Shown here: positions 23,886 to 32,218 of the stretch, in pieces | How positions within the stretch are numbered: position 1 is the stretch's first letter | Layout: the number at the start of each line of letters is the position of its first letter | DNA from: Fictibacillus phosphorivorans | GTDB lineage: Bacteria > Bacillota > Bacilli > Bacillales > Fictibacillaceae | Direction: 5' to 3' | Length of the DNA: 64,000 nt | Assembly: GCF_007673525.1 (NCBI RefSeq) | Contig: NZ_VDZU01000002.1 | Location: forward strand, 23,431 to 87,430 | Translations under genes and position numbers: made by a program | The notes under the pieces: generated by a model | What the model saw: the letters and a program-made list of their open reading frames with translations, nothing else | Database searches by the model: none | What the model was told of the DNA's origin: nothing

Positions 23886-25064
23886 ATGCAGCTTTCTACG
23901 TATAAATTTTCAGTTTTAGTCAGCATTGTTTTTATTTCAGGTTTTGCTCAAGGTATGCTGCTTCCTTTAATTGCAGTCATCTTTGAACAGGACGGTACAT
24001 CTGCTTCATTAAACGGTTTCCACGCAACAGCACTTTATATAGGTATCTTGATCGCTTCTCCGTTTATTGAGAAACCTCTTAGAAGGTTTGGCTATAAACC
24101 ACTCATATTAGCAGGACTTTTAGCTGTTGTACTCTGTTTTGCTATGTTTCCTGTTTGGAAAGTATTTTGGTTTTGGTTTGTATTACGGCTCTTGATCGGT
24201 ATTGGTGACCATATGCTGCATTTCTCTACGCAAACTTGGATTACGACAAGCAGCCCAGAAAAAAAGAGAGGCAGAAATATCTCTATATATGGGATTGCGT
24301 TTGGAGCAGGATTTGGAATCGGACCTCTAATGACAAAGATGCTGGAAGTAAACGAAAACCTACCTTTCTGGCTTGCTGCCGGTCTTTGTTTTCTTTCTTT
24401 TCTTCTAATGACGACGATTCGAAACGAAAGACCTGAAACAGAATCTGCTCGAACTTCTGGTATAACAGCCATCGACCGTTATAAAGATGTTTTGAAGTTA
24501 GCTTGGGTATCCTTATTGCCACCATTTGGTTACGGCTTTTTAGAAGCGACTCTTCATGGGTCTTTTCCCGTTTTTGCACTTCGTAACGGAATCAGCTTGG
24601 ATTGGGTAGCAGTTCTGCTGCCAGCCTTCGTATTAGGCAGCCTAATCTTCCAGTTGCCACTCGGCATTCTCAGCGACAAGTTGGGTAGGAAACCAATCTT
24701 AATTTTTTCTTTTGTTTCGGGTTTCTTCTCGTTCCTGGCAACATATTGGAGCATGAATAACTTTTGGCTTCTGATCAGTCTGTTCTTTATATCCGGAATG
24801 TTTGTTGGATCGATGTTTTCTCTTGGTATCGCATATATGAGTGACCTGCTTCCTAAATACCATCTTCCTGCAGGAAATATCTTAGCAGGTATCAGCTTTA
24901 GCATCGGAAGCATGTCTGGTCCTATGATCGGCGGAAGCTTCATAAGCTGGTTTGATGGAGGTGCTTTTGTGTTTGCGATCTGCGGTATGTTATTTGTCCT
25001 ATGCTTACCAATTCTTTTTATCAAAAATAAACATGAGATCGCGATAAAGTCCAAAACCGCTTAG
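23886..25064 (+). CDS. yfkF: MFS transporter, YfkF-like
   Basis: A 392-aa major facilitator superfamily protein with 12 predicted membrane segments. The loop 2-3 motif is degenerate (EKPLRRFGYKP), and a second copy LSDKLGRKPI lies in the other half (loop 8-9), as in drug/metabolite exporters. ATG at 23886 has AAAGGAGA 6-8 nt upstream. Length and neighbours match B. subtilis YfkF. Substrate unknown. Confidence 0.88.
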   Translation: MQLSTYKFSVLVSIVFISGFAQGMLLPLIAVIFEQDGTSASLNGFHATALYIGILIASPFIEKPLRRFGYKPLILAGLLAVVLCFAMFPVWKVFWFWFVLRLLIGIGDHMLHFSTQTWITTSSPEKKRGRNISIYGIAFGAGFGIGPLMTKMLEVNENLPFWLAAGLCFLSFLLMTTIRNERPETESARTSGITAIDRYKDVLKLAWVSLLPPFGYGFLEATLHGSFPVFALRNGISLDWVAVLLPAFVLGSLIFQLPLGILSDKLGRKPILIFSFVSGFFSFLATYWSMNNFWLLISLFFISGMFVGSMFSLGIAYMSDLLPKYHLPAGNILAGISFSIGSMSGPMIGGSFISWFDGGAFVFAICGMLFVLCLPILFIKNKHEIAIKSKTA

Positions 25065-25186
25065 AAATAATATTTTTCTTTTTATACCATATTAGTAAAG
25101 CAGGATTTTTGACTTTAGTTGTTCAACCTTTAAACTAGACATTAGATAAATTAAACTATCTTCAAAAACAAGGAGTAGATATTTTT

Positions 25187-25639
25187 ATGATGAGATTACG
25201 TTCGGATATGCCAGAACTTAATGGTGCTACACAATGGATCAATGGAGAAGTTTCGAAAAGTGACTTGATCGGAAATAAACCAACGCTTATTCATTTTTGG
25301 TCTGTAAGCTGTGGACTATGTAAAGATGCGATGCCTAACATTAATCAATTTAGAGATGACTATAAAGACGAACTGAACGTGATTGCGGTACATATGCCTC
25401 GTTCAGAAAAAGACTTGGATATCGAGCAAATTAAAGAAGTAGCAGCAGAACACGATATTACACAGCCAATCTTTGTGGACAATGATCATGCTTTAACTGA
25501 CGCGTTTGAAAACGAGTATGTGCCAGCTTATTATGTTTTTGATGCAGAAGGTAAGCTTCGTCATTACCAAGCTGGTGGAGATGGCATGAAGATGCTAACA
25601 AAGCGTGTTAACCGTGTACTAGGAAAAGAAACTAAGTAA
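25187..25639 (+). CDS. Cytoplasmic TlpA/ResA-like thioredoxin-fold protein
   Basis: A 150-aa redoxin. WSVSCGLCKDAMP (residues about 43-55) holds the CxxC active site CGLC, and EYVPAYYVFD supplies the cis-Pro after Val. There is no signal peptide or membrane anchor, unlike ResA and StoA, so it should act in the cytoplasm. RBS GGAGT lies about 11 nt before ATG 25187; ATG 25190 is next to it. Monocistronic, with a terminator following. Confidence 0.86.
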   Translation: MMRLRSDMPELNGATQWINGEVSKSDLIGNKPTLIHFWSVSCGLCKDAMPNINQFRDDYKDELNVIAVHMPRSEKDLDIEQIKEVAAEHDITQPIFVDNDHALTDAFENEYVPAYYVFDAEGKLRHYQAGGDGMKMLTKRVNRVLGKETK

Positions 25640-25646
25640 GCAAACA

Positions 25647-25685
25647 AAAACCGGACAGCTGTAATCGCTGCCCGGTTTATTTTAT
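25647..25685 (+). terminator. Terminator after redoxin gene
   Basis: AAACCGG-CAGC/GCTG-CCGGTTT stem followed by ATTTTAT; the A-rich left side could also serve the minus-strand vanZ gene. Confidence 0.75.
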
Positions 25686-25695
25686 AGTATTTGCT

Positions 25696-26142
25696 TTATT
25701 TTAATAATCGTTCGATCCATCGGAAGATCATCGCTAAAAACTTGTATAAAAATAGTCCTAGCATTGCTCCCATACCATTAAGAAAGATATCATCAATATC
25801 GAATATTCGTTTGAAATACTCATATTGAAGAACCTCAATAATGAAACTTGTACCAAAACCAAAAATGAAGATAAAACGCCAAGAATTAAACACTCGGTAA
25901 ATTAAAGGCAGCAACAAACCAAATGGTACGAACAAGAGCACATTTCCGATGATATTCTTCAGGATAAGCCAATCATCCTCACTTCTCCACATCAGCCTTA
26001 TGCTGTCAAACAAAACAAGATTAGCGGATCTACCATATACATACTCATTAAATGAAAAAAGAGTGGCTTTAATTAAGACTGCCATATATACGATAAAAAC
26101 AAGTGTACCTAAAATGCTAAAGATGAATCTAACTTTTTTCAT
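25696..26142 (-). CDS. VanZ family membrane protein
   Basis: A 148-aa protein with four to five hydrophobic segments and the VanZ pattern NIIGNVLLFVPFGLLLPLI followed by FIIEVLQYEYFKRIFDIDDIFLNGMGAMLG. VanZ-like proteins are linked to teicoplanin tolerance in Enterococcus, but most chromosomal members have no known role. ATG at 26142 has AGGAGAAAAGG upstream; an in-frame extension to 26178 has no separate ribosome site. Confidence 0.88.
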   Translation of the reverse strand: MKKVRFIFSILGTLVFIVYMAVLIKATLFSFNEYVYGRSANLVLFDSIRLMWRSEDDWLILKNIIGNVLLFVPFGLLLPLIYRVFNSWRFIFIFGFGTSFIIEVLQYEYFKRIFDIDDIFLNGMGAMLGLFLYKFLAMIFRWIERLLK

Positions 26143-26323
26143 ACTGCCTTTTCTCCTGCCTTTTAAAGAAATTCCCATAAGTGCCTTTTTAGTGTAACAT
26201 GCAAAGCTCTTAAGGAGATACAGGTAAAAGACACAAACTTTTCTCCATTACCTATACACACTTCGAAGAATCCATTCAAAACATGTACTTCTTCTGTACT
26301 TTTTCATTGCCTTTCTTAACAAA

Positions 26324-26353
26324 CAAAAAAGCCGCCCTGCTAAGAGGACAGCT
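26324..26353 (-). terminator. Terminator of the small 26375-26476 gene
   Basis: On the minus strand AGCTGTCCT...AGGGCGGCT is followed by six T. Confidence 0.65.
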
Positions 26354-26374
26354 TCATACTTGTTCGTATTTAGG

Positions 26375-26476
26375 TTAATGAAAGTCATTCTTTTTGTTCG
26401 AGGATTTACTTGTTTTGTGTTGACTATCATTTTTATTGTTCTTATTGCTGTGGGTCTGTTTGTTGCTTTTTCCCAT
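26375..26476 (-). CDS. Small Asn/Lys/Ser-rich peptide (33 aa)
   Basis: MGKSNKQTHSNKNN onwards: a 33-aa, strongly basic, low-complexity peptide with no hydrophobic residues beyond the end. TAAGGAGG lies 10 nt before ATG and a terminator follows the stop, so it looks like a real gene. The composition recalls small spore-associated peptides, but I do not recognise a family. Confidence 0.6.
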   Translation of the reverse strand: MGKSNKQTHSNKNNKNDSQHKTSKSSNKKNDFH

Positions 26477-26518
26477 ATCAATAATACCTCCTTAACGACA
26501 AGGTATGTATAGTTTTTC

Positions 26519-27406
26519 CTAGGATTCAGCCTTTAACAAGCCCCTTTTCTTGGCAAAATCAATCTTAAACTTATGAAACGTGGCATTTAAGACGCCTCCA
26601 GATAATAAGACGATACCAGTGAGATAAAACCAAAGCATGAGAACAATAATCGCTCCAATACTTCCGTAAGTTGCAGAATAATTGCCAAAATGGTCAACAT
26701 AAAAGGCGAAACCGAACGATACGATCTGCCAGAAGAATGTAGCAACTAGTGAACCGTACCAGATCTCACTATATTTCAGCTTTTTACATGGAGCTAAATA
26801 ATATAGAACAGATACAACAGTAGCGATGATGAGGAAACTAATTAACCACCGTAACACTCCCCAGATCTGCAGGAACTCATCACTTAAACCTAAATAGGAA
26901 AAGGCTGCGTTCCCAAGCATCTTTCCGAATACAGGGAAAACGAGTGCAACAACAAAAGCGAAAATAACGCCAAACGTTAAGAATATAGCCAATAACCTTG
27001 TTTTTATGAAGCTTCGGCATTCTTTAACTCCATATGCTTCATTTAAAGTCTTGATTACAGCATTAATCGCATTAGAAGCTGACCAAATCGTAGCTAGAAT
27101 ACCGATTGATAAAAGGCCACCACTTCTTCCTTCTAATACAGCAAGTAAATTTTCTCTAACAGAATCCATCGCCTCTGATGGTACGAAGTGCTCTAACAGG
27201 TCGAGCGCTTCTTTTGGTTCTATAAAAAAGGCGCCAAGCGTTAATAAGAAGATAAGAAAAGGGAACAGCGAAAGCAGAAAATAATAAGCAAGCTGTGCTG
27301 CAAGTCCTGTTACATCTCCTCTTTGAAAACCGTGCATGAATTCAATTCCAAATGCTTTGGCTTTCATATGTTTGAGTATATGCCATAACGTCAAAGTTCC
27401 TCTCAC
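26519..27406 (-). CDS. yfkH: YihY/UPF0761 membrane protein, YfkH-like
   Basis: A protein of about 290 aa with six membrane segments. The family motif GLAAQLAYYFLLSLFPFLIFLL is at about residues 33-54, a central WSASNAINAVIKTLNEAYGVKE loop follows, and the signature GSIGAIIVLMLWFYLTG comes near the end. The group was once called ribonuclease BN/BrkB but is now regarded as membrane proteins of unknown role. The start is uncertain: GTG at 27406, or ATG at 27367 (MKAKAFGIEF). Position in the yfk block supports YfkH. Confidence 0.88.
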   Translation of the reverse strand: MRGTLTLWHILKHMKAKAFGIEFMHGFQRGDVTGLAAQLAYYFLLSLFPFLIFLLTLGAFFIEPKEALDLLEHFVPSEAMDSVRENLLAVLEGRSGGLLSIGILATIWSASNAINAVIKTLNEAYGVKECRSFIKTRLLAIFLTFGVIFAFVVALVFPVFGKMLGNAAFSYLGLSDEFLQIWGVLRWLISFLIIATVVSVLYYLAPCKKLKYSEIWYGSLVATFFWQIVSFGFAFYVDHFGNYSATYGSIGAIIVLMLWFYLTGIVLLSGGVLNATFHKFKIDFAKKRGLLKAES

Positions 27407-27479
27407 CCCTTACTTATTTTTATACATTTCCCTTTATCTTTCCCCTTCCTTAGGGTGATAAAAACTTTTTTCAGGATAA

Positions 27480-27504
27480 GTTTATAATTTTTTATAATGG
27501 GTAA
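27480..27504 (+). promoter_or_regulatory. Sigma-B-type promoter
   Basis: GTTTAT at 27480-27485, a 13-nt spacer and GGGTAA at 27499-27504 match the general-stress sigma-B consensus (GTTTAA-N12-14-GGGTAT) at 10 of 12 positions. It lies 52 bp before the GlsB/YeaQ-family gene, whose B. subtilis relative YdaS is a known sigma-B target. Confidence 0.8.
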
Positions 27505-27555
27505 CTTAAGAATAATTCCATATTACAACCTACAAAAAAAAAGGAGGAATTTTAA

Positions 27556-27810
27556 ATGAGTTTATTATGGGCACTTATAATTGGAGGAATCATCGGTTGG
27601 TTAGCAGGTCTTTTAACAGGGCGTGACGTACCAGGCGGAATCATCGGTAACATCATCGCAGGTTTTGTTGGTGCATGGTTAGGTGGATTATTATTAGGTG
27701 ATTGGGGACCAATGGTAGCAGGATTTGCAATCGTTCCAGCTATTATCGGTGCAGTTGTAGTAGTACTTATCGTAAGCTGGATCATGCGCAGTATGCGTAG
27801 CCGTGCTTAA
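27556..27810 (+). CDS. GlsB/YeaQ/YmgE family stress membrane protein
   Basis: An 84-aa glycine-rich protein with three hydrophobic segments and the signature GGIIGWLAGLLTGRDVPGGIIGNIIAGFVGAWLGG in the first 45 residues. These transglycosylase-associated small membrane proteins are stress-induced; no catalytic activity is shown. GGAGGAATTTTAA precedes the ATG. The adjacent sigma-B promoter makes general-stress control very likely. Confidence 0.9.
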   Translation: MSLLWALIIGGIIGWLAGLLTGRDVPGGIIGNIIAGFVGAWLGGLLLGDWGPMVAGFAIVPAIIGAVVVVLIVSWIMRSMRSRA

Positions 27811-27846
27811 TAAGATTTACTAAAACATAATCTTTTTCGAAAAGAA

Positions 27847-27895
27847 AAGCTGGCTAAGGTCGATCATCATATGATCTTCCTTAGCCAGCTTTTTG
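27847..27895 (+). terminator. Terminator after glsB-like gene
   Basis: AAAAGCTGGCTAAGG pairs perfectly with CCTTAGCCAGCTTTT; an inner palindrome CATCATATGATC extends the hairpin. Confidence 0.88.
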
Positions 27896-28035
27896 CTTTG
27901 TTACAATAGTTATTAGGTTTTTTGAAATGCATAAAGATCTTGGTTCTTCTATTCGTGTTGGTTATTTTATTTGTTCTCAAAATTTATAGATCGGTTGTAG
28001 GAATTTATGTTCGCTTACGATTACCGACTGCTTAT

Positions 28036-28461
28036 TTAAAATCTCTTTTTAAACACATAGCTCGGCATCTCATATTTCATCTTATCTGTATAAAAACGAT
28101 GAGCGTCTAAACGGTTCACATTCGAACTTAACGCAACACAGTTACAGTTATTTTGAAGAGCAAAAGATTCCAAAAATGCTAGAAGTTCCTCACCATATCC
28201 TTTTGATCGTTCGTTGGAATCAGTGATCAGATCGTACAAATAAATATGCTTGCCGTCATAAAGATTGGTCAGCATAGCGAAACCTGCCAAAGCCACGATT
28301 TTCCCTTCATGAATATTGGCAAACAGCGTGTAGCCTTCTTTCTCCATCTGTAAAAAAAGTTCATAAAAAAGGTCTTCTGAAAGATGTGTACGAAGCTGAT
28401 TTATAACCGGAAAAGCATCACGCACTTCTTGTTCTGATGATAATTGACGAATTTCACCCAT
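28036..28461 (-). CDS. GNAT family N-acetyltransferase
   Basis: A 141-aa single-domain GNAT. Visible are the N-terminal helix pair, the strand IVALAGFAML, the strand LYDLITDSNERSKGYGEELLAFLESFA with the acetyl-CoA loop RSKGYGEEL (Q/RxxGxG/A type), and the C-terminal part VNRLDAHRFYTDKMKYEMPSYVFKK. Starts 15 nt after the yfkJ stop, so probably the second gene of an operon with the phosphatase. Substrate unknown. Confidence 0.87.
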   Translation of the reverse strand: MGEIRQLSSEQEVRDAFPVINQLRTHLSEDLFYELFLQMEKEGYTLFANIHEGKIVALAGFAMLTNLYDGKHIYLYDLITDSNERSKGYGEELLAFLESFALQNNCNCVALSSNVNRLDAHRFYTDKMKYEMPSYVFKKRF

Positions 28462-28476
28462 CCGATATCCTCCTGA

Positions 28477-28947
28477 TTATAACGATTCTCTATTTTTTAT
28501 TTCTACTAAGAGTCTCTCACAGCCGATTGTCACAAGATCATATACTTCTTGGAAATTACCTGTAAAGTACGGATCTGGAACATCCTCTTTTTCAACCTCA
28601 GGTACAAAGTCCATTAGTCTTGCGATCATACCTGTTTGGGTTTGCCCCGCCATCCTATGCATGTTACCGATATTCTCAGCATCCATACCAATGATATAAT
28701 CGTAATCTGTTAAATCTTTGGTTTTAACTTGGCGCGCTTTTTGACCTTCATAGGAAATTCGGTTTTCTCTCAAGATATTCCTAGTTCCCTCATGAGGCGG
28801 TTCTCCTGCATGCCAGTTTCCTGTTCCAGCAGAATCAATTGTAATAATTTCAGATAATCCTTCTCGTTTTACGAGATCTCGAAAAATCGCCTCCGCCATA
28901 GGAGATCGACATATGTTTCCTAAGCATACAAAGAGTACTTTAATCAT
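28477..28947 (-). CDS. yfkJ: Low-molecular-weight protein tyrosine phosphatase YfkJ
   Basis: A 156-aa LMW-PTP. The P-loop VCLGNICRSP (CX5R; Cys at about residue 8, Arg at 14) starts the protein, and the general-acid motif DPYF lies near residue 126. SAGTGNWHAGEPPH is the typical substrate-loop region. It dephosphorylates phosphotyrosine in the cytoplasm; B. subtilis YfkJ is linked to stress resistance. RBS is weak (AAAGGGG). Confidence 0.93.
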   Translation of the reverse strand: MIKVLFVCLGNICRSPMAEAIFRDLVKREGLSEIITIDSAGTGNWHAGEPPHEGTRNILRENRISYEGQKARQVKTKDLTDYDYIIGMDAENIGNMHRMAGQTQTGMIARLMDFVPEVEKEDVPDPYFTGNFQEVYDLVTIGCERLLVEIKNRESL

Positions 28948-29021
28948 GAATCATACCCCTTTCGTCTTCCTTTTAAAGGTATAACAATTTCATCCAATAA
29001 TAAAGGGGAAATATACACAAA

Positions 29022-29050
29022 AAAGAAAACCAGGTTGATCCCCGGTTTTA
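29022..29050 (-). terminator. Possible terminator of liv operon
   Basis: AAAACC-GG/CC-GGTTTT stem with TTTTCTTTTTT on the minus strand, 360 bp past livF. The 28950-29230 stretch otherwise shows no gene. Confidence 0.4.
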
Positions 29051-29232
29051 TTTGTTCTATTAACTATGCTGTTGAATGTCAGAAGTAACTTTTTTAGCAT
29101 GCAGTCTTTAAAAGCTGAACGCCACGCGGAAAACGAGCTCCTGCAACGACAAGAAAACACCTTCGAATCTGAACAAAAATACCATCTTAGAAGTATTACA
29201 ATAAGAAGATTCTTGATTTCTCATCACTGATT

Positions 29233-29367
29233 AGTTGATTGGAGTGGAAGGTGCGAGACTCTCGGCTAGGACAGGCGGGCGGGTGAGACACTTAAAAGTG
29301 AAACGTACAAATGTGGCTCACCGCCTGCCCCGCGGAAAGCGAGCACCTGGAACGGAAATCAACTACT
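29233..29367 (+). repeat. Intergenic repeat R3 (basic form)
   Basis: AGTTGATTGGAGTGGAAGGTGCGAGACTC at the left and GAGCACCTGGAACGGAAATCAACTACT at the right form the partly complementary ends. The centre (GTGAGACACTTAAAAGTGAAACG) is diverged from other copies. It lies 40 bp beyond the 3' end of livF. Confidence 0.9.
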
Positions 29368-29408
29368 TTCAAAAGCAACAAAGAAACACTAAAATATATT
29401 CATTTAAG

Positions 29409-30116
29409 TTAAGCCAGATAAGCCTCTCGAACGGACTCATTTGTAATGAGCTCATTCCCTTGACCAGCCATCACAATCTCTCCAGTCTGAAGTACATATC
29501 CTCGATTTGCAATTTGAAGAGCCTGAAACGCGTTTTGTTCAACGAGAAGAATCGTCATTCCTTCTTTATTAAGATCACTAATAATATCAAAAATTTGTTC
29601 TACGATAACAGGAGCTAATCCCATTGAAGGTTCATCAAGCAACAATAAACGCGGCTTTGACATAAGGGCACGACCCATAGCGAGCATCTGCTGCTCACCG
29701 CCACTCATCGTACCTCCTTTTTGAGTCAATCGTTCTCTTAACCTTGGAAAATAGTCGAAGACCTGTTCCATACGTTCCTTGATGACCTTTTTATCTTTTA
29801 CAATAAAAGCACCCATCTCTAAGTTTTCTTTTACCGTTAGTCTTGGAAAAATCCTTCTTCCTTCAGGAACGTGTGCAATACCCGTTTGAGCAGTAATATG
29901 GGCAGGTTGTTTCGAGATGTCTTTTCCTTCATAGATAACAGAACCTGTTTTCGGGAGAACCTGTCCGCTGATCGTTTTTAAAGTAGTTGATTTCCCCGCT
30001 CCGTTCGATCCGATCAATGTAACGATTTCCCCTTTTTCTACAGAAATGCTGATACCTTTTAGCGCATGGATACCACCGTAATATGTGTTAATATCTTTTA
30101 ATTGCAGAATACTCAT
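29409..30116 (-). CDS. livF: Branched-chain amino-acid ABC transporter ATPase LivF
   Basis: A 235-aa ATP-binding protein. Walker A GSNGAGKST, signature TMSGGEQQMLAMGRAL, Walker B LLLLDEPSMGL and the switch His of LLVEQN (here Gln follows Glu) are present. LivF-type sequences carry ALKGISISVEKGEIVTLIG and an ending VREAYLA. It is the last gene of livKHMGF, 11 nt after livG, and energises uptake of leucine, isoleucine and valine or related solutes. Confidence 0.93.
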   Translation of the reverse strand: MSILQLKDINTYYGGIHALKGISISVEKGEIVTLIGSNGAGKSTTLKTISGQVLPKTGSVIYEGKDISKQPAHITAQTGIAHVPEGRRIFPRLTVKENLEMGAFIVKDKKVIKERMEQVFDYFPRLRERLTQKGGTMSGGEQQMLAMGRALMSKPRLLLLDEPSMGLAPVIVEQIFDIISDLNKEGMTILLVEQNAFQALQIANRGYVLQTGEIVMAGQGNELITNESVREAYLA

Positions 30117-30127
30117 CGTTCTCCTCC

Positions 30128-30904
30128 TTACGCTGGTGTTACGGCACTTTTTCCAAGATAAGCTTCAATCACTTTTACATCATTACGGATTTCAGCAGGC
30201 TTTCCTTCAGCGATCTTTTCGCCATGATCCAAAACAAAGATCTGTTCAGATATCTCCATGACTAGCTTCATATCATGTTCGATCAAAACGATCGTTACAT
30301 CTAAGTCCTCTCTCATTCGATGGATAAATTCCGTTAACTCACGCGTTTCTCTCGGATTCATCCCTGCTGCTGGTTCATCTAGCAACAAAAGTTTAGGTTT
30401 TGTAGCCAGTGCACGCGCGATCTCAAGCCTGCGTTGAGCTCCATAAGATAGATTCTGTGCATCTTCGTTCAGATGTTTAGCAAGGCCGACATATTCTAGC
30501 CAATGGTAAGCTTCTTCTTTCGCCAGCTGTTCTTCTTCTCTTACTTTTTTTGTTTGAAACAAAGTACCGACAATTCCCGCTTTCAGCTGTTTATGCAAAC
30601 CTACCATTACATTTTCAAGAACGGTAATGTTTGAAAAAAGACGGATGTTTTGGAACGTACGAGCAATTCCGTGCCGGGAAATCTCGTGTGGCTTCAACCC
30701 TACTAAAGAAGTTGATCCGAGTTGCACATTCCCATTGTCAGGCTGGTATACCCCTGTGATCAGGTTAAAAAAGGTAGTCTTGCCTGCTCCGTTCGGTCCA
30801 ATTACAGCAGTTATCGAACCTTTTTCCACTGCCATATCCACTGAATTAACGGCAACAAGTCCGCCAAACTGTTTTGTAAGATTACTAACTGTTAATATGG
30901 ACAT
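30128..30904 (-). CDS. livG: Branched-chain amino-acid ABC transporter ATPase LivG
   Basis: A 258-aa ATPase with Walker A GPNGAGKTT, the LivG-specific insert ISRHGIARTFQNIRLF, signature LSYGAQRRLEIARAL, Walker B LLLLDEPAAGMNP and the switch region VLIEHDM. It pairs with LivF at the membrane dimer LivH-LivM. It is 14 nt downstream of livM. Confidence 0.94.
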   Translation of the reverse strand: MSILTVSNLTKQFGGLVAVNSVDMAVEKGSITAVIGPNGAGKTTFFNLITGVYQPDNGNVQLGSTSLVGLKPHEISRHGIARTFQNIRLFSNITVLENVMVGLHKQLKAGIVGTLFQTKKVREEEQLAKEEAYHWLEYVGLAKHLNEDAQNLSYGAQRRLEIARALATKPKLLLLDEPAAGMNPRETRELTEFIHRMREDLDVTIVLIEHDMKLVMEISEQIFVLDHGEKIAEGKPAEIRNDVKVIEAYLGKSAVTPA

Positions 30905-30918
30905 CTTTATACCGCCTC

Positions 30919-32208
30919 CTATGCCTGAAACCCTTTGTCAGGTTCAACCGTAATCTTTTCTTTTCTGTGCTTCTTCGATCCTTCTTTAAGAGACTCTTCA
31001 TCAAACACAGGATTTTTAGATGGTATTAACCCTTGAGGGCGATAGATGGCAAATATGATTAAAATCGCGCCAAAGATAAAGCGTTGCATTTTTGCAGGAG
31101 CGAGTGCTTCTGGAAAGCTGATCACACCGTCGAGACTCAGCTGATTTAAATAATTTGTTACCTCTGTCAGTACCTGTAGATTTAGAATAGTAATGACTGC
31201 TGCACCGAGGATTACACCTGGCACACTGCCCATGCCTCCTAAGATAACCATTACTAGGATAGTGATAGATTCTAGTAGTGTAAAACTTGTCGGATCAACG
31301 AATGTTTGTTTCGCTGCAAAAACAACCCCCATCATTCCTGAAAAAGAAGCTCCGATTGCGAATGCTAAAAGCTTCGTACGCACAAGGTGAATACCCATCG
31401 ATTGTGCAGCGATCTCATTTTCTCTAACTGCTTTCCAAGACCTTCCTATTTTTGAGAACTCAAATCTTCTAACAGCTAGAATGACAAGAAACAAGATAGC
31501 AAGAACAATAAAGTAGAATTGATTCGGATATACAAACTGATAACCGAAGATCTCTGGAGGCTTAACTGAAGCTAGTCCCATTGCTCCATTCGTAATGTTC
31601 ACCGGCTTATCAAGGTTATTAAATACAATTCTAATGATCTCACCGAAACCAAGCGTAACGATCGCTAAGTAGTCTCCTTTTACACGAAGTACAGGAATAC
31701 CTAATAAAACACCGAAAAGTGCAGCTACAAAGCATCCGATTAAAATAAAGATCCAAAAGCTTTCACCCGATAACGGGAACGTTCCGAACGGCATAAAGTT
31801 AGCAGCTTGTCCTGTTGCAAAGATCCCATACGTATACGCCCCGATCGCAAAGAATGCGACGAACCCGAGGTCTAATAAGCCTGCTAAACCAACTACGATA
31901 TTAAGTCCCAATGCCATCGCTACATAGATACCTACAACTGTAGCCACTTCCATGTAAGATTGATAACCTGGTCCAGTGCTTGATACAAAAGGTATTACGC
32001 CGATGAGAACGACCCCTGCGATCAACCATTTTAGACGGTCTGGCAGCTCTGTATAGTACAGAAGCAATAACGAGAACAACAGCAGCAGAAAAGCTGTGAC
32101 AGATGCTTGAGCAAGATATAGGCTCAACGAGGTAATCAGTACATAAAGGACGAGCAGAATAATTTGTGCCAGCTTATTGCCTTTTAATTTACTTGTCAGC
32201 TTATTCAT
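30919..32208 (-). CDS. livM: Branched-chain amino-acid ABC transporter permease LivM
   Basis: A 429-aa permease. The first three hydrophobic segments (residues 10-75) are an N-terminal extension, followed by the core beginning NIVVGLAGLLDLGFVAFFAIGAYTYG. The family motif AFAIGASFSGMMGVVFAAKQTFVDPTSF and RPQGLIP near the end are clear. The C-terminus is a charged cytoplasmic tail. 10 nt downstream of livH. Confidence 0.93.
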   Translation of the reverse strand: MNKLTSKLKGNKLAQIILLVLYVLITSLSLYLAQASVTAFLLLLFSLLLLYYTELPDRLKWLIAGVVLIGVIPFVSSTGPGYQSYMEVATVVGIYVAMALGLNIVVGLAGLLDLGFVAFFAIGAYTYGIFATGQAANFMPFGTFPLSGESFWIFILIGCFVAALFGVLLGIPVLRVKGDYLAIVTLGFGEIIRIVFNNLDKPVNITNGAMGLASVKPPEIFGYQFVYPNQFYFIVLAILFLVILAVRRFEFSKIGRSWKAVRENEIAAQSMGIHLVRTKLLAFAIGASFSGMMGVVFAAKQTFVDPTSFTLLESITILVMVILGGMGSVPGVILGAAVITILNLQVLTEVTNYLNQLSLDGVISFPEALAPAKMQRFIFGAILIIFAIYRPQGLIPSKNPVFDEESLKEGSKKHRKEKITVEPDKGFQA

Positions 32209-32218
32209 CGCTCTTCAC

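Noticed and set aside
27922..28110. 62-aa hydrophobic plus-strand frame
   Set aside because: No ribosome site, poor codon pattern, and it overlaps the 3' end of the acetyltransferase gene at 28036.
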